Position numbers and translations under genes: made by a program
Part shown: positions 1-7,273 of the stretch, piece by piece
How the letters are laid out: each line of letters begins with the position of its first letter
How positions within the stretch are numbered: position 1 is the first letter of the stretch
The notes under the pieces: model-generated
The model's database searches: none
The model's input: the letters and a program-made list of their open reading frames with translations, nothing else
What the model was told of the DNA's origin: nothing
Assembly: GCF_000716675.1 (NCBI RefSeq)
Contig: NZ_JNXT01000015.1
Coordinates: 1 to 64,000, forward strand
Reading direction: 5' to 3'
DNA from: Streptomyces alboflavus
GTDB lineage: Bacteria; Actinomycetota; Actinomycetes; Streptomycetales; Streptomycetaceae
Length of the DNA: 64,000 nt

Positions 1-837
1 GCCCCCGACACCGCCCCCACCCCCCTCGTCCGTGCCCTCTGCGACGACCTCGCCACCGTCCTCGGCACCCCCGTCGACCCCGCCGACCTGCACCCCCGCC
101 ACGACGGCGCGGCGGCGCCCCTGCTCGGCCTGGTGGGCGTGGCCGCCGCCGGGCCGCGCCAGGTCGCCTGCCGGCTGCTCGCCGAGTGGGTGCGGGCCGG
201 CACGGCCGAGCGCGGGGAGCAGCCCGAGCTGTGGGGCCCGTCGGCGGTCGACATCGCCACCCTCCGGCTCGGCGGCGAACGGCTCCTTCCGGGCCTCACC
301 CTCACCCCGCTGCCGTCCGGGCTCGCGCCGCGCGAGGCCGTGGAGCGCCTGCTGCCGACCGTCGCCGAACTCCTCGGCGCCATGCGCGGGGTGGCCCTGG
401 TCGACCGCACCCGGGCCACCACCGTGCCGGGCTGGTCGGCCCGGCTGCGGCTGCTCGCCGAGTACGACGCGCTCGGCCCGGCCGCGGCGGCCACCGGCGA
501 CCCGGGCGCCTGGGTGATCGCCGCCCACCACCTGGCAGCGTCGGCGTTCGTGTCCGAGGCGGCCGAGGGCAGCGTCTGGGCCCAGCTGATGGCGGCGGTG
601 CGCACGCACGCCGTGCGCGCCCTCGCCGAGCTGGGGGAGGCCAGGGAGGGCGAGGGCGAGCTGGACCGCAGGGGCTCCGCCGACTTCACCGCGCTCGTCG
701 ACATGGAGCGCAGCGTGACCCTCGACGGGTATCCGGCGCGCTCCGGCAACGTCCTCCAAGTCGTACGGCTGCCGCGGGAACACGCAGGACGGACGGAGAA
801 GGCCCTGGTGCTGCTCGCCCCGAGGAGCGGCGGATGA
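1..837 (+). CDS. Hypothetical protein of the VWA/PP2C/kinase locus (3' part)
   Basis: The frame is open from the first base, so the gene starts upstream of the window; 278 codons are visible. The product is Ala/Leu-rich, with no transmembrane segment or catalytic motif that I recognise. Its TGA overlaps the ATG of the next gene (ATGA at 834-837), which indicates translational coupling to the VWA protein. It is therefore probably an accessory component of the signalling set that follows; this rests on position only. The family is unknown to me. An internal GTG at 133 could be mistaken for the start, but the upstream codons read as ordinary coding sequence. Confidence 0.75.
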   Translation, partial: APDTAPTPLVRALCDDLATVLGTPVDPADLHPRHDGAAAPLLGLVGVAAAGPRQVACRLLAEWVRAGTAERGEQPELWGPSAVDIATLRLGGERLLPGLTLTPLPSGLAPREAVERLLPTVAELLGAMRGVALVDRTRATTVPGWSARLRLLAEYDALGPAAAATGDPGAWVIAAHHLAASAFVSEAAEGSVWAQLMAAVRTHAVRALAELGEAREGEGELDRRGSADFTALVDMERSVTLDGYPARSGNVLQVVRLPREHAGRTEKALVLLAPRSGG

Positions 838-1505
838 ACGTCCTGCCGCTCTACGTGCTCGCCGACCGGTCCGGGTCCATGGCGGAGACCGCCGGGTCCG
901 TCACCGCGATCGAGGTGGTGAACACCGTCCTGCGCGAACTCCTCGCGCGGCTCGCGAAGGACCCCACGATCCGGCGTGCGGTCCGGCTCTCGGTGATCTC
1001 CTTCGCCGAGGACGCCCGCGTGGACCTGCCGCTCACCAGCCTGTCGTCGACGACGGCCGTGCCCGACCTGGAGGCGTCCGGGCCGACGTCGTTCGCGGTG
1101 GTCTTCGAGGCCACCGCGCGGACCGTCGCGCACGACCTGGCCGCGCTCGGCCCCGCGGCGCGACCGCCGCTGGTGTTCATGCTCACCGACGGCCGCCCCA
1201 CCGCCCACCGCGACCGCTCCGGAGGCTGGTACGCGGAGCATCAGGCGCTCCTCGCCAGCGCAGGCGCGGGGCGGCGGGTCCTGCTCGTGCCCTACGGCTA
1301 CGGCCGCGTGGACCCCCGCACCCTCGCGTCGATCGCCGCCGACCCGAGCGCCGCGTACCTCGCGGGCCGCAGCGACTCGCCCGCGCAGGCCATCGAGCGC
1401 TTCGCCGAGCTGGTCTTCGGCTCCGTGGCGCGCAGCGTGGCGATGGACTCCGAGCAGGTGGTGCCGCCGCCGGGGACGGTGCGGCCCTACGTCGAGGACT
1501 ACTGA
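834..1505 (+). CDS. VWA-domain protein, TerY/YegL-like
   Basis: A 223-residue protein made almost entirely of one von Willebrand factor A domain. It opens with a hydrophobic strand and an intact MIDAS motif (LADRSGSM, about residues 8-15), followed by the later MIDAS elements around GPTS and the strand FMLTDGRPT. Such domains bind a divalent metal and mediate protein contacts. Stand-alone TerY/YegL proteins of this size are encoded next to a PP2C phosphatase and a kinase, as here. The start overlaps the previous stop (ATGA). The 3' end, including the stop codon, has been copied into a 14-bp tandem array that fills the gap to the next gene. Confidence 0.85.
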   Translation: MNVLPLYVLADRSGSMAETAGSVTAIEVVNTVLRELLARLAKDPTIRRAVRLSVISFAEDARVDLPLTSLSSTTAVPDLEASGPTSFAVVFEATARTVAHDLAALGPAARPPLVFMLTDGRPTAHRDRSGGWYAEHQALLASAGAGRRVLLVPYGYGRVDPRTLASIAADPSAAYLAGRSDSPAQAIERFAELVFGSVARSVAMDSEQVVPPPGTVRPYVEDY

Positions 1506-1589
1506 TCGAGGACTGCGGACCGAGGGCTACTGACCGAGGACTGCTCACCGAGAACTGCTCACCGAGAACTGCTGATCGAGGACTTCTGA
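1492..1589. repeat. 14-bp tandem array, seven imperfect units, seeded by a stop codon
   Basis: Seven contiguous 14-bp units of the type TCGAGGACTACTGA run from 1492. The first unit is the last four codons and stop of the VWA gene. An eighth copy, interrupted by about 6 bp, follows at 1590-1609 and reaches the ATG of the PP2C gene. Because 14 is not a multiple of three, stops appear in successive frames. Read directly from the sequence. Confidence 0.9.
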
Positions 1590-1611
1590 CCATGGACGAG
1601 GACCACTGACC

Positions 1612-2505
1612 ATGTCCGACTTTCCGGCTGTCGACGCCATGGACCAACCCTGGTACGAGCCTCCGCTGTTCACCGGCGACGCGGAGGCCGCGCTGCCGCT
1701 GCTCGCGTACGACGGCGGGCAGACGGGCGCGGTCACGGTGCGGGCGGGCGCGGCGGCCGCCGAGACCTGCCGTCCCCGGGACAACTGCAACGACGCCTTC
1801 GCCCTGTGGTCCGACGCGGCGACCGGCATCTGCTTCCTGGCCGTCGCGGACGGCGTGGGCCGCTCGGAGGCCGCGGGCCGCGCCGCCCGCGCCGCCGCCC
1901 GGGTCGCGGTGACGGCGTTCCGCGCGCAGTGGCTCCCGGCGCCGGGCCTGTCCGGCGACCACCTCGCGGACCGGGTGCGCGAGACGGTCGCCGACGTGGC
2001 GGTCACCCTCGACTCGCTGTCCCGGCGGCGCGCCGGCGGCGGGCACGAGCACGGTGAGTACCGCACGACGCTCGTCGTGGCAGCGCTTCCGACCCGGATC
2101 CCGCCCGGCGGCGGCGTCGCGGCGGTGGTCGCCCGGGTGGGGGACTCCACCGCGTGGCGGCTGCGCCCCGGCTTCCTCGCGCCCGTCTTCCCCGGCCGGG
2201 CCGAGGACCTCACGCCCACCGCCGCCCTGCCCGGCAACTACGCGGCCCTGCAGATCCAGGTCCTCGACCTCGGCGACGGCGAGGTGCTCGCCCTGACCAC
2301 CGACGGGCTCGCGCGCGACGGCCGCGACGAGCAGGTGCGGGCCTTCCTGGGGCGGCTCTGGGCGACCCCGCCGACCCCGCTGGAGTTCCTCGGCTCGCTG
2401 GCCGTGCGGCGCAACGACCGCAGCGACGACCGGGCCGCCGCGGTCGCCTGGCTCGGCCACCACGAGGCGGGGCCCGACGGCACGTTCGGCTCCGGCACGG
2501 GGTGA
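1612..2505 (+). CDS. PP2C-family protein phosphatase
   Basis: A 297-residue cytosolic protein with a PP2C-type fold. The N-terminal stretch DNCNDAF corresponds to the motif that carries the first metal-binding Asp, and AVADGVGRSEAAGRAAR is the classic ADGVGG-like motif with the second Asp (about residues 80-96). VARVGDSTAWRLR and LTTDGLARD are the later PP2C motifs. The final Asp region is SDDRAAAVAW. It should dephosphorylate Ser/Thr, probably reversing the kinase-like protein encoded 6 bp downstream. The start ATG follows directly on the 14-bp repeat array. Phosphatase assignment is firm; the substrate is inferred. Confidence 0.9.
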   Translation: MSDFPAVDAMDQPWYEPPLFTGDAEAALPLLAYDGGQTGAVTVRAGAAAAETCRPRDNCNDAFALWSDAATGICFLAVADGVGRSEAAGRAARAAARVAVTAFRAQWLPAPGLSGDHLADRVRETVADVAVTLDSLSRRRAGGGHEHGEYRTTLVVAALPTRIPPGGGVAAVVARVGDSTAWRLRPGFLAPVFPGRAEDLTPTAALPGNYAALQIQVLDLGDGEVLALTTDGLARDGRDEQVRAFLGRLWATPPTPLEFLGSLAVRRNDRSDDRAAAVAWLGHHEAGPDGTFGSGTG

Positions 2506-2511
2506 GGGCCG

Positions 2512-4254
2512 TTGGACGTGAACCTCGGCTGGTGGCTCGTGCTCGTTGTCGCCGCCGCCCAGCTCCTCGCCGAGGTGGTGCGCCGCGCGATGGACGGGGC
2601 GGCGGCCGACGCGGTGCGGTTCGCCGCTGCCGCCGCGGAGTTGCGGCGGCGCGCGGACACCGGCGGCGGCACCACGCGGGGCGTGGAGCTTGCCGGACAC
2701 GCCCACAGGCTGCGCGGCCTGCGGTGGCGGGCCCGGCGCCGCCGCGCCGCCGGGTGGCTGCTCCTCACTGCGGTGTGGGCGGGCAGCCAGGCGGCGTGCT
2801 GGCTGTGGGACGTCAACGCGCGCTGGCCCGAGCCGAGGCGCTGGGACGAGGACGTCGTCGGCGGCCTCGCGCTCGGCGGCCCGGCCGTCCTGCTGCTCGC
2901 GCTGTGGGCGACGGCCCGGATCGCCGGGCAACCCGCGGCCCTCGACCGGTCGGTGGCCTTCCTCGTGTACGTGGCGGTGGGCGCACTGCTCATCGCGGGA
3001 CCCGCGGGGGCGGACGACGCGGCCGAGGGCACGACGGCGAGCGTCGTCGTGATCGCGGTGTCTCCGCTGGTACGCCGGGTCGTGGCGACGGTGCCGCGGC
3101 GCGCGGGCCCGGTGCCGCTCGACGTGGACGCCACGGCCCTGGTGGACACGATCGACCCGCCCGCGCGGCTCGCACCGCAGGCGACACCGGTCGGGGTCCG
3201 GCCCGGCACCCCGCCCCCGGGCGCGTCCGTGCGCCGGTCCGACACCCTGCCCGACATCCCGCTCGGGTCCCTGGCGCCCACGCACCGCATGCCCCTGGTG
3301 TCCCCGGGACCCACGCCCACGAAGCCGCTCAGGACACCGGAGCACAGCCGGTCACGGCCGGGCTTCGGACCCGCCCCGCCCGCCCACGGCTACCCGATGA
3401 TCGACCTCGTGCCCGGGGCAGGCCTGTGGAAAGGAGACCCTCCGCCCGGGGCGCCGCCGCACATCCGCCGGGCCCGCGCCGCCGGGTCCGCCGAGCAGTT
3501 CCTGTTCAAGCAGTTCGACGAGGAGAGCGCGGCGGGCGCACCGGCCGGGGGAGAGCGGCAGCGCAATCCCGTCCGCGCCCTCGCCCCGTACCGCGAACTC
3601 CTGTCCCGGGTCGGCACGTTGCCCACGCCCCGGCGCCGCACCGCCGACCGCGTCCTGCTGTGGCCGCGCGCGGTCGTCGGCGACGGCGAGCGGGCCGTCG
3701 GCGTCCTGTACCCGCCGCTCGCGGCCCCGTTCCTGCTCCGCGAGGGCGGCGCGCAGACCGGCGACCACCTCCTGGCCGAGGAGCCGGACTACGTCGGCTG
3801 CCAGGTGCCCTCGTCCCTCCAGCGCGCCCAACTCCTCCTCGACGTGGTGTCGGCCCACGCCCTGCTGCACGCGATGGGGCTCGCGCACGGCGACACCAAC
3901 TGGAAGAACTTCGTGTACGGCGTCGAGGCGGGCCGGGGGCGCGGACGCCTCATCGACATCGACAGCGTCACGCCCCTGGACGACCCGCGCCCCGTCCTGA
4001 TGCACCAGCCGGACTGGGGCGACGACCCGCGCATGCCGCCCCTGGTCCGCGACGTCCACCGGGTGGCGCTGCTCGTGGCGCGCCTCGCCGGGCCCGTACC
4101 GGACTGGGACGCGCGGCAGCCGCCCGCCCAGGGCGAGTTCTGGTTCACGCCGTGGCTCGGGCAGCTCACCCGGGCCGCCCTGGCACGGCCGGAGGAGGCC
4201 ACGGCGGAGGAGTTCGCCGACGCGCTGACGGAGGCGCTGCGGGGCCGGGGGTGA
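2512..4254 (+). CDS. Membrane protein with C-terminal kinase-like domain (YegI-like partner)
   Basis: A 580-residue protein. The N-terminal third has about five hydrophobic segments (roughly residues 6-22, 82-100, 118-136, 148-166 and 174-190). A Pro-rich linker follows, then a divergent kinase fold. LFKQF carries the likely ATP-binding Lys, HGDTNWKN matches the HxDxxxxN catalytic loop, and LIDIDSV stands in for DFG. No glycine-rich loop is obvious, so activity is uncertain. It starts with TTG at 2512 behind GGTGAGGG; GTG at 2518 is an alternative. With the VWA and PP2C genes it forms a triad like TerY-P or E. coli YegL/YegK/YegI. Confidence 0.8.
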   Translation: MDVNLGWWLVLVVAAAQLLAEVVRRAMDGAAADAVRFAAAAAELRRRADTGGGTTRGVELAGHAHRLRGLRWRARRRRAAGWLLLTAVWAGSQAACWLWDVNARWPEPRRWDEDVVGGLALGGPAVLLLALWATARIAGQPAALDRSVAFLVYVAVGALLIAGPAGADDAAEGTTASVVVIAVSPLVRRVVATVPRRAGPVPLDVDATALVDTIDPPARLAPQATPVGVRPGTPPPGASVRRSDTLPDIPLGSLAPTHRMPLVSPGPTPTKPLRTPEHSRSRPGFGPAPPAHGYPMIDLVPGAGLWKGDPPPGAPPHIRRARAAGSAEQFLFKQFDEESAAGAPAGGERQRNPVRALAPYRELLSRVGTLPTPRRRTADRVLLWPRAVVGDGERAVGVLYPPLAAPFLLREGGAQTGDHLLAEEPDYVGCQVPSSLQRAQLLLDVVSAHALLHAMGLAHGDTNWKNFVYGVEAGRGRGRLIDIDSVTPLDDPRPVLMHQPDWGDDPRMPPLVRDVHRVALLVARLAGPVPDWDARQPPAQGEFWFTPWLGQLTRAALARPEEATAEEFADALTEALRGRG

Positions 4255-4267
4255 GGGGCGGCGCGGT

Positions 4268-4345
4268 GCGGCCGGGGCCGAACGGTGGCGCCGGGCGGCC
4301 GGTTCGAACGGCGGCACCACGCGGCCGGGGCTGAACCAGGAGCCC
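4268..4345. repeat. 26-27-bp tandem repeat, three copies
   Basis: Copies begin at 4268, 4295 and 4321, each starting GCGGCCGG followed by a GAAC core. They fill the 96-bp gap between the convergent kinase-like and M4-like genes, just after the TGA at 4252-4254. No convincing hairpin terminator was seen in the gap. Confidence 0.75.
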
Positions 4346-4350
4346 CGCAC

Positions 4351-5823
4351 TCACCGTTCCGGCACCCGCACCCCCACCCGCTCCCACGCGTCGAGCACGG
4401 CCCGGTGCTCGACGCTCCCCTCGCCGTACCTGCTCACGGCCGCCACCGTCGTGAAGCGCGCCCAGTCCTCGAAGAGCAGAGCCCTGCCGACCGCGTGCAC
4501 GGTCAGCGCGTCCCACCAGATCATCCCGGCGCGCTGCCACGCGTACCCGCCGAGGCGCTCGGCGACGAGGTAGAACGCATGCCCGGGGATGCCGCTGTTG
4601 ATGTGGACGCCGCCGTTGTCGCGGCCCGTGCGGACGTAGGCGTCCATGGTCGCCGCCTGCGGATCCTTGCCGAGGGCGGCGTCGTCGTACGCGGTGCCGG
4701 GTGCTTTGAGGGAGTGCAGCCCGACGCCCCGGACGCCCGGTGCGAGCAGGCCCGCGCCGACCACCCAGTCCGCCTCCTCGACGCCGAGGCCCGCGGAGTA
4801 CTGCTGGACGAGCTGCCCGAAGACGTTGCGGAGCGAGACCGCGAGCGCACCGCTCTGCCCCGCGTGGGAGAAGAGCCCCATCATCTCGCGCACCCCCATC
4901 CAGATGCCGCCGGCGACGACGTCCAGGCACTGGCTGAACCGCCCGAAGGTCTGGCCGTCCCCGTCGCCGAGGACCAGCAGCTCCCCGTTCCAGTACAGGT
5001 TGGTGAAGCCGTCGCCGTAGTGCACGACCGCGGTCATGGGCCGCCGGACCAGGGGGTCGCGGCCCAGGACGGCACGCGCGAAGGCCGAGGTGGCGAGCAT
5101 CGCGTCGTACGCCTCGTCCACCACCGGGTCGCCCGTCGGCGGCTGTCCGGTGCGCCGGGCCACGGCGAGTCCCGTGGTCTCGCGGCTGTGCCCGGCGTCG
5201 TACACGACGTGGTCGGCGTCCTCGGTGGCGGCGGGCGCCGCGGTCGGCGGCTCGGGTGCGGGCTCTGTGACGAGGCGCGCCACGTCCTGTGGGGCGAGGC
5301 GCGCCTGGAGCGCGAGCGGGACGACGCCCTGGAGCAGCCAGGTGAGCGCGCCGGTCTCCTCGACGGGCGCCGGGTGCGAGCCGTCGAGCAGCCCCGTGGC
5401 CTCGCGGACGAGCTCCGGCGGGATGCGCGCCATCGCGGCGACCTCTTCGAGCGCCCGCACCAACTGGCGTACGGCCCCGCTGAGGAGCCGGTCCCGGGCG
5501 GCGTCGCCGAGGCCGCCCGCCGCCAGCACGGGGGCGATCTCCAGGGCCTCGTACCCCTGGTGCACGGCGACGAAGGCCGCGCTGCCGCGCCTGCGGGCGA
5601 TGATCGCGGCCTGCTCGTCCCACGCGGTCCGCGACAGCGTGGGCGCCGTCCAGTGGCCGGTCTGCCGGAAGTAGGCGACGGCCGCGCTGTTCCTGGCCAG
5701 CTCGGCGTAGATGAGGCGGGCGGCGGTGCGGGTGTTGCTGCGGTGGCTCAGCACCGCGCCGCCCCCGCCGAGCAGGCCGCCGCCCACGGTGGCGATGACG
5801 GTGCTGATCAGACCGCTGTCCAT
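4351..5823 (-). CDS. Membrane-anchored thermolysin (M4)-like protein lacking all zinc ligands
   Basis: A 490-residue protein with an N-terminal hydrophobic anchor (residues 4-26), a helical middle region, and a C-terminal half clearly homologous to thermolysin. VHYGDGFTNLYWNG and GDGDGQTF (about 267-293) precede the position of the HEXXH helix. That position reads VVAGGIWMGV (302-311): both His and the catalytic Glu are replaced by Gly, Met and Gly. The third zinc ligand in the NEAISD motif is also gone. DNGGVHINSG (402-411), with the transition-state His, is retained. The fold is likely kept without peptidase activity. The start at 5823 is chosen for the GGGGGAGG box; a longer frame to 5889 lacks one. 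Confidence 0.85.
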   Translation of the reverse strand: MDSGLISTVIATVGGGLLGGGGAVLSHRSNTRTAARLIYAELARNSAAVAYFRQTGHWTAPTLSRTAWDEQAAIIARRRGSAAFVAVHQGYEALEIAPVLAAGGLGDAARDRLLSGAVRQLVRALEEVAAMARIPPELVREATGLLDGSHPAPVEETGALTWLLQGVVPLALQARLAPQDVARLVTEPAPEPPTAAPAATEDADHVVYDAGHSRETTGLAVARRTGQPPTGDPVVDEAYDAMLATSAFARAVLGRDPLVRRPMTAVVHYGDGFTNLYWNGELLVLGDGDGQTFGRFSQCLDVVAGGIWMGVREMMGLFSHAGQSGALAVSLRNVFGQLVQQYSAGLGVEEADWVVGAGLLAPGVRGVGLHSLKAPGTAYDDAALGKDPQAATMDAYVRTGRDNGGVHINSGIPGHAFYLVAERLGGYAWQRAGMIWWDALTVHAVGRALLFEDWARFTTVAAVSRYGEGSVEHRAVLDAWERVGVRVPER

Positions 5824-5988
5824 GTTCCGGCCTCCCCCGACGTGCCCGGCCCCTGGACGCATCATCGGGGCGCGGCGGAGGGCGGCCAAGACATCGGGGC
5901 GTCCGGTGGCGATGAGTTTCGACCGGAGCGAGGGTCAGTACAGACAAGACAGCCAAGCGAGGGTCCCCGCGGACGGCAGGAGAGCGCC

Positions 5989-6465
5989 ATGCCCAAGATC
6001 ACGCCCAACCTCTGGTTCGACACCCAGGCTCTGGAGGCCGCCGAGTTCTATGTGTCCGTCTTCCCGAACTCCAAGGTCACGAACGTGACGTACTACGGCG
6101 AGGCGGGACCCCGCGAGGCCGGCACGGTCCTCACGGTCGAGTTCTCCCTGGACGGCCAGGACTACACCGGCATCAACGGCGGACCCGAGTTCACCTTCGA
6201 CGAGGCCGTCTCCTTCCAGATCGGCTGCGCCGACCAGGAAGAGGTCGACCACTACTGGACCCGGCTGACCGCCGACGGCGGCCAGGAGAGCCAGTGCGGC
6301 TGGCTGAAGGACAAGTACGGCCTGTCCTGGCAGGTCGTCCCCGACGAGCTCGGCGCGCTGATGACCGACCCCGACCCGGAGCGGGCGCAGCGGGCCATGG
6401 CGGCGATGCTCAAGATGCAGAAGCTCGACGTGGCGGCACTGCGCGCGGCGGCCGACGGCGCCTAG
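5989..6465 (+). CDS. VOC-family protein (PhnB-like)
   Basis: A 158-residue protein of the vicinal oxygen chelate superfamily, PhnB / '3-demethylubiquinone methyltransferase-like' branch. It starts with the typical ITPNLWFDTQALEAAEFY and contains FPNSKV and a GPEFTFDEAVSF segment, as in that family, plus a CGWLKDKYGLSWQVVP ending. Many members act on small aromatic or thiol-containing molecules, but the substrate here is unknown. The gene has a GGCAGGAGAG ribosome-binding site. It ends tail-to-tail with the TetR gene, the two stops overlapping by 4 bp. Confidence 0.9.
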   Translation: MPKITPNLWFDTQALEAAEFYVSVFPNSKVTNVTYYGEAGPREAGTVLTVEFSLDGQDYTGINGGPEFTFDEAVSFQIGCADQEEVDHYWTRLTADGGQESQCGWLKDKYGLSWQVVPDELGALMTDPDPERAQRAMAAMLKMQKLDVAALRAAADGA

Positions 6466-7208
6466 GGCCTGTCCGATGGGGGCGGGCCCTGGGCCGCCCC
6501 GGTCCCGAGGAGCAGATCGAGGCCGTGCTCGAAGCGGCCGTCGAAGGACGGGTCGCGGAAGTACGGTGCGAGGCGGCGCAGCGACGGGTACGCGCCCGAC
6601 TCCAGCGACCGGCCGAGGCGCGGGTCGATCGAGTCCGGCAGCGACTGCTCCTCCTGCGTCAGGCCGAGGACGAAGTACAGCAGGCTCCAGGCCGTCCACG
6701 CCGCCTCGCGCTCGCGGGCCGGGCCTGCCGGGTCCGTGGCCGGATCCGCTGAGCCCGCCGGATCCGGCGGGTTCGACGGGTTCGTCCGGTCCGCCTGGAG
6801 GCCCGCCAACAGCGCCGTCGTGAGCGTTTCGGCGAAGCGGAGCGTGGCGGGCTCGGCCGCGTAGGTGCCCGCCACGATGCGCGCGCCGTCCCGGTGCGCG
6901 AGCAGCGCGCTCCGGTAGCGGCGCATGAGTTCACGCGCCCGCGCCAGCCACTCGTCCGGCAGCCCGTCGAGGGAGATCTCGGCGACGATCGCGTCGGCCA
7001 TCAGCTCCAGGAGCCTGGTCTTGGTCTTGGCGTGCCACAGCACCGTGTTCATCCGCACGCCCAGGCGCTCCGCCGTCGCCCGCACCGAGAGCCCGTCGGC
7101 GCCCTTGTCGGCGAGCACGTCGAGAGCCGCGCGCGCCACGGCACCGGGCGTGAGCCCCGCGCGGTGGCCGCTCTCGGTCCGGGCGGCCGTCCCTTGCTTT
7201 TTGGTCAC
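6462..7208 (-). CDS. TetR-family repressor of the adjacent monooxygenase
   Basis: A 248-residue regulator with an N-terminal TetR helix-turn-helix (GADGLSVRATAERLGVRMNT, about residues 36-55) and a larger TetR_C-type ligand domain as in the classical TetR class. The GTG start at 7208 lies inside one of two copies of a palindromic sequence, so the mRNA is probably leaderless and the gene autoregulated. It is transcribed away from the flavin monooxygenase, the usual arrangement for an inducible drug- or aromatic-modifying enzyme. The inducer is unknown. A Pro/Asp/Ser-rich insert around residues 140-165 is variable in this family. Confidence 0.9.
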   Translation of the reverse strand: MTKKQGTAARTESGHRAGLTPGAVARAALDVLADKGADGLSVRATAERLGVRMNTVLWHAKTKTRLLELMADAIVAEISLDGLPDEWLARARELMRRYRSALLAHRDGARIVAGTYAAEPATLRFAETLTTALLAGLQADRTNPSNPPDPAGSADPATDPAGPAREREAAWTAWSLLYFVLGLTQEEQSLPDSIDPRLGRSLESGAYPSLRRLAPYFRDPSFDGRFEHGLDLLLGTGAAQGPPPSDRP

Positions 7209-7215
7209 TGACCTA
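7201..7215. promoter_or_regulatory. TetR operator copy 1 (imperfect)
   Basis: TTGGTCACTGACCTA is a near-copy of the perfect palindrome 36 bp downstream. It overlaps the GTG start of the TetR gene. A role in autorepression is inferred from position. Confidence 0.7.
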
Positions 7216-7236
7216 GTCTACTGACGCCCAGGAGAC

Positions 7237-7251
7237 TTGGTCACTGACCAA
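7237..7251. promoter_or_regulatory. TetR operator copy 2 (perfect palindrome)
   Basis: TTGGTCACTGACCAA is a perfect 7-1-7 inverted repeat, 22 bp before the chosen monooxygenase start. With copy 1 it brackets the divergent promoter region. Confidence 0.8.
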
Positions 7252-7273
7252 GAGTGAGATGAAGGGGAGGCCC

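Noticed and set aside
1492..1609. 14-bp array as a CRISPR
   Set aside because: Units are contiguous, short and spacer-less, and derive from a gene end; no cas genes are present.
1183..3345. Long open frame on the minus strand opposite the VWA, PP2C and kinase-like genes
   Set aside because: It is Arg/Gly/Pro-rich with no family match, and exists because GC-rich third positions suppress stops opposite real genes; the plus strand has clear domains.
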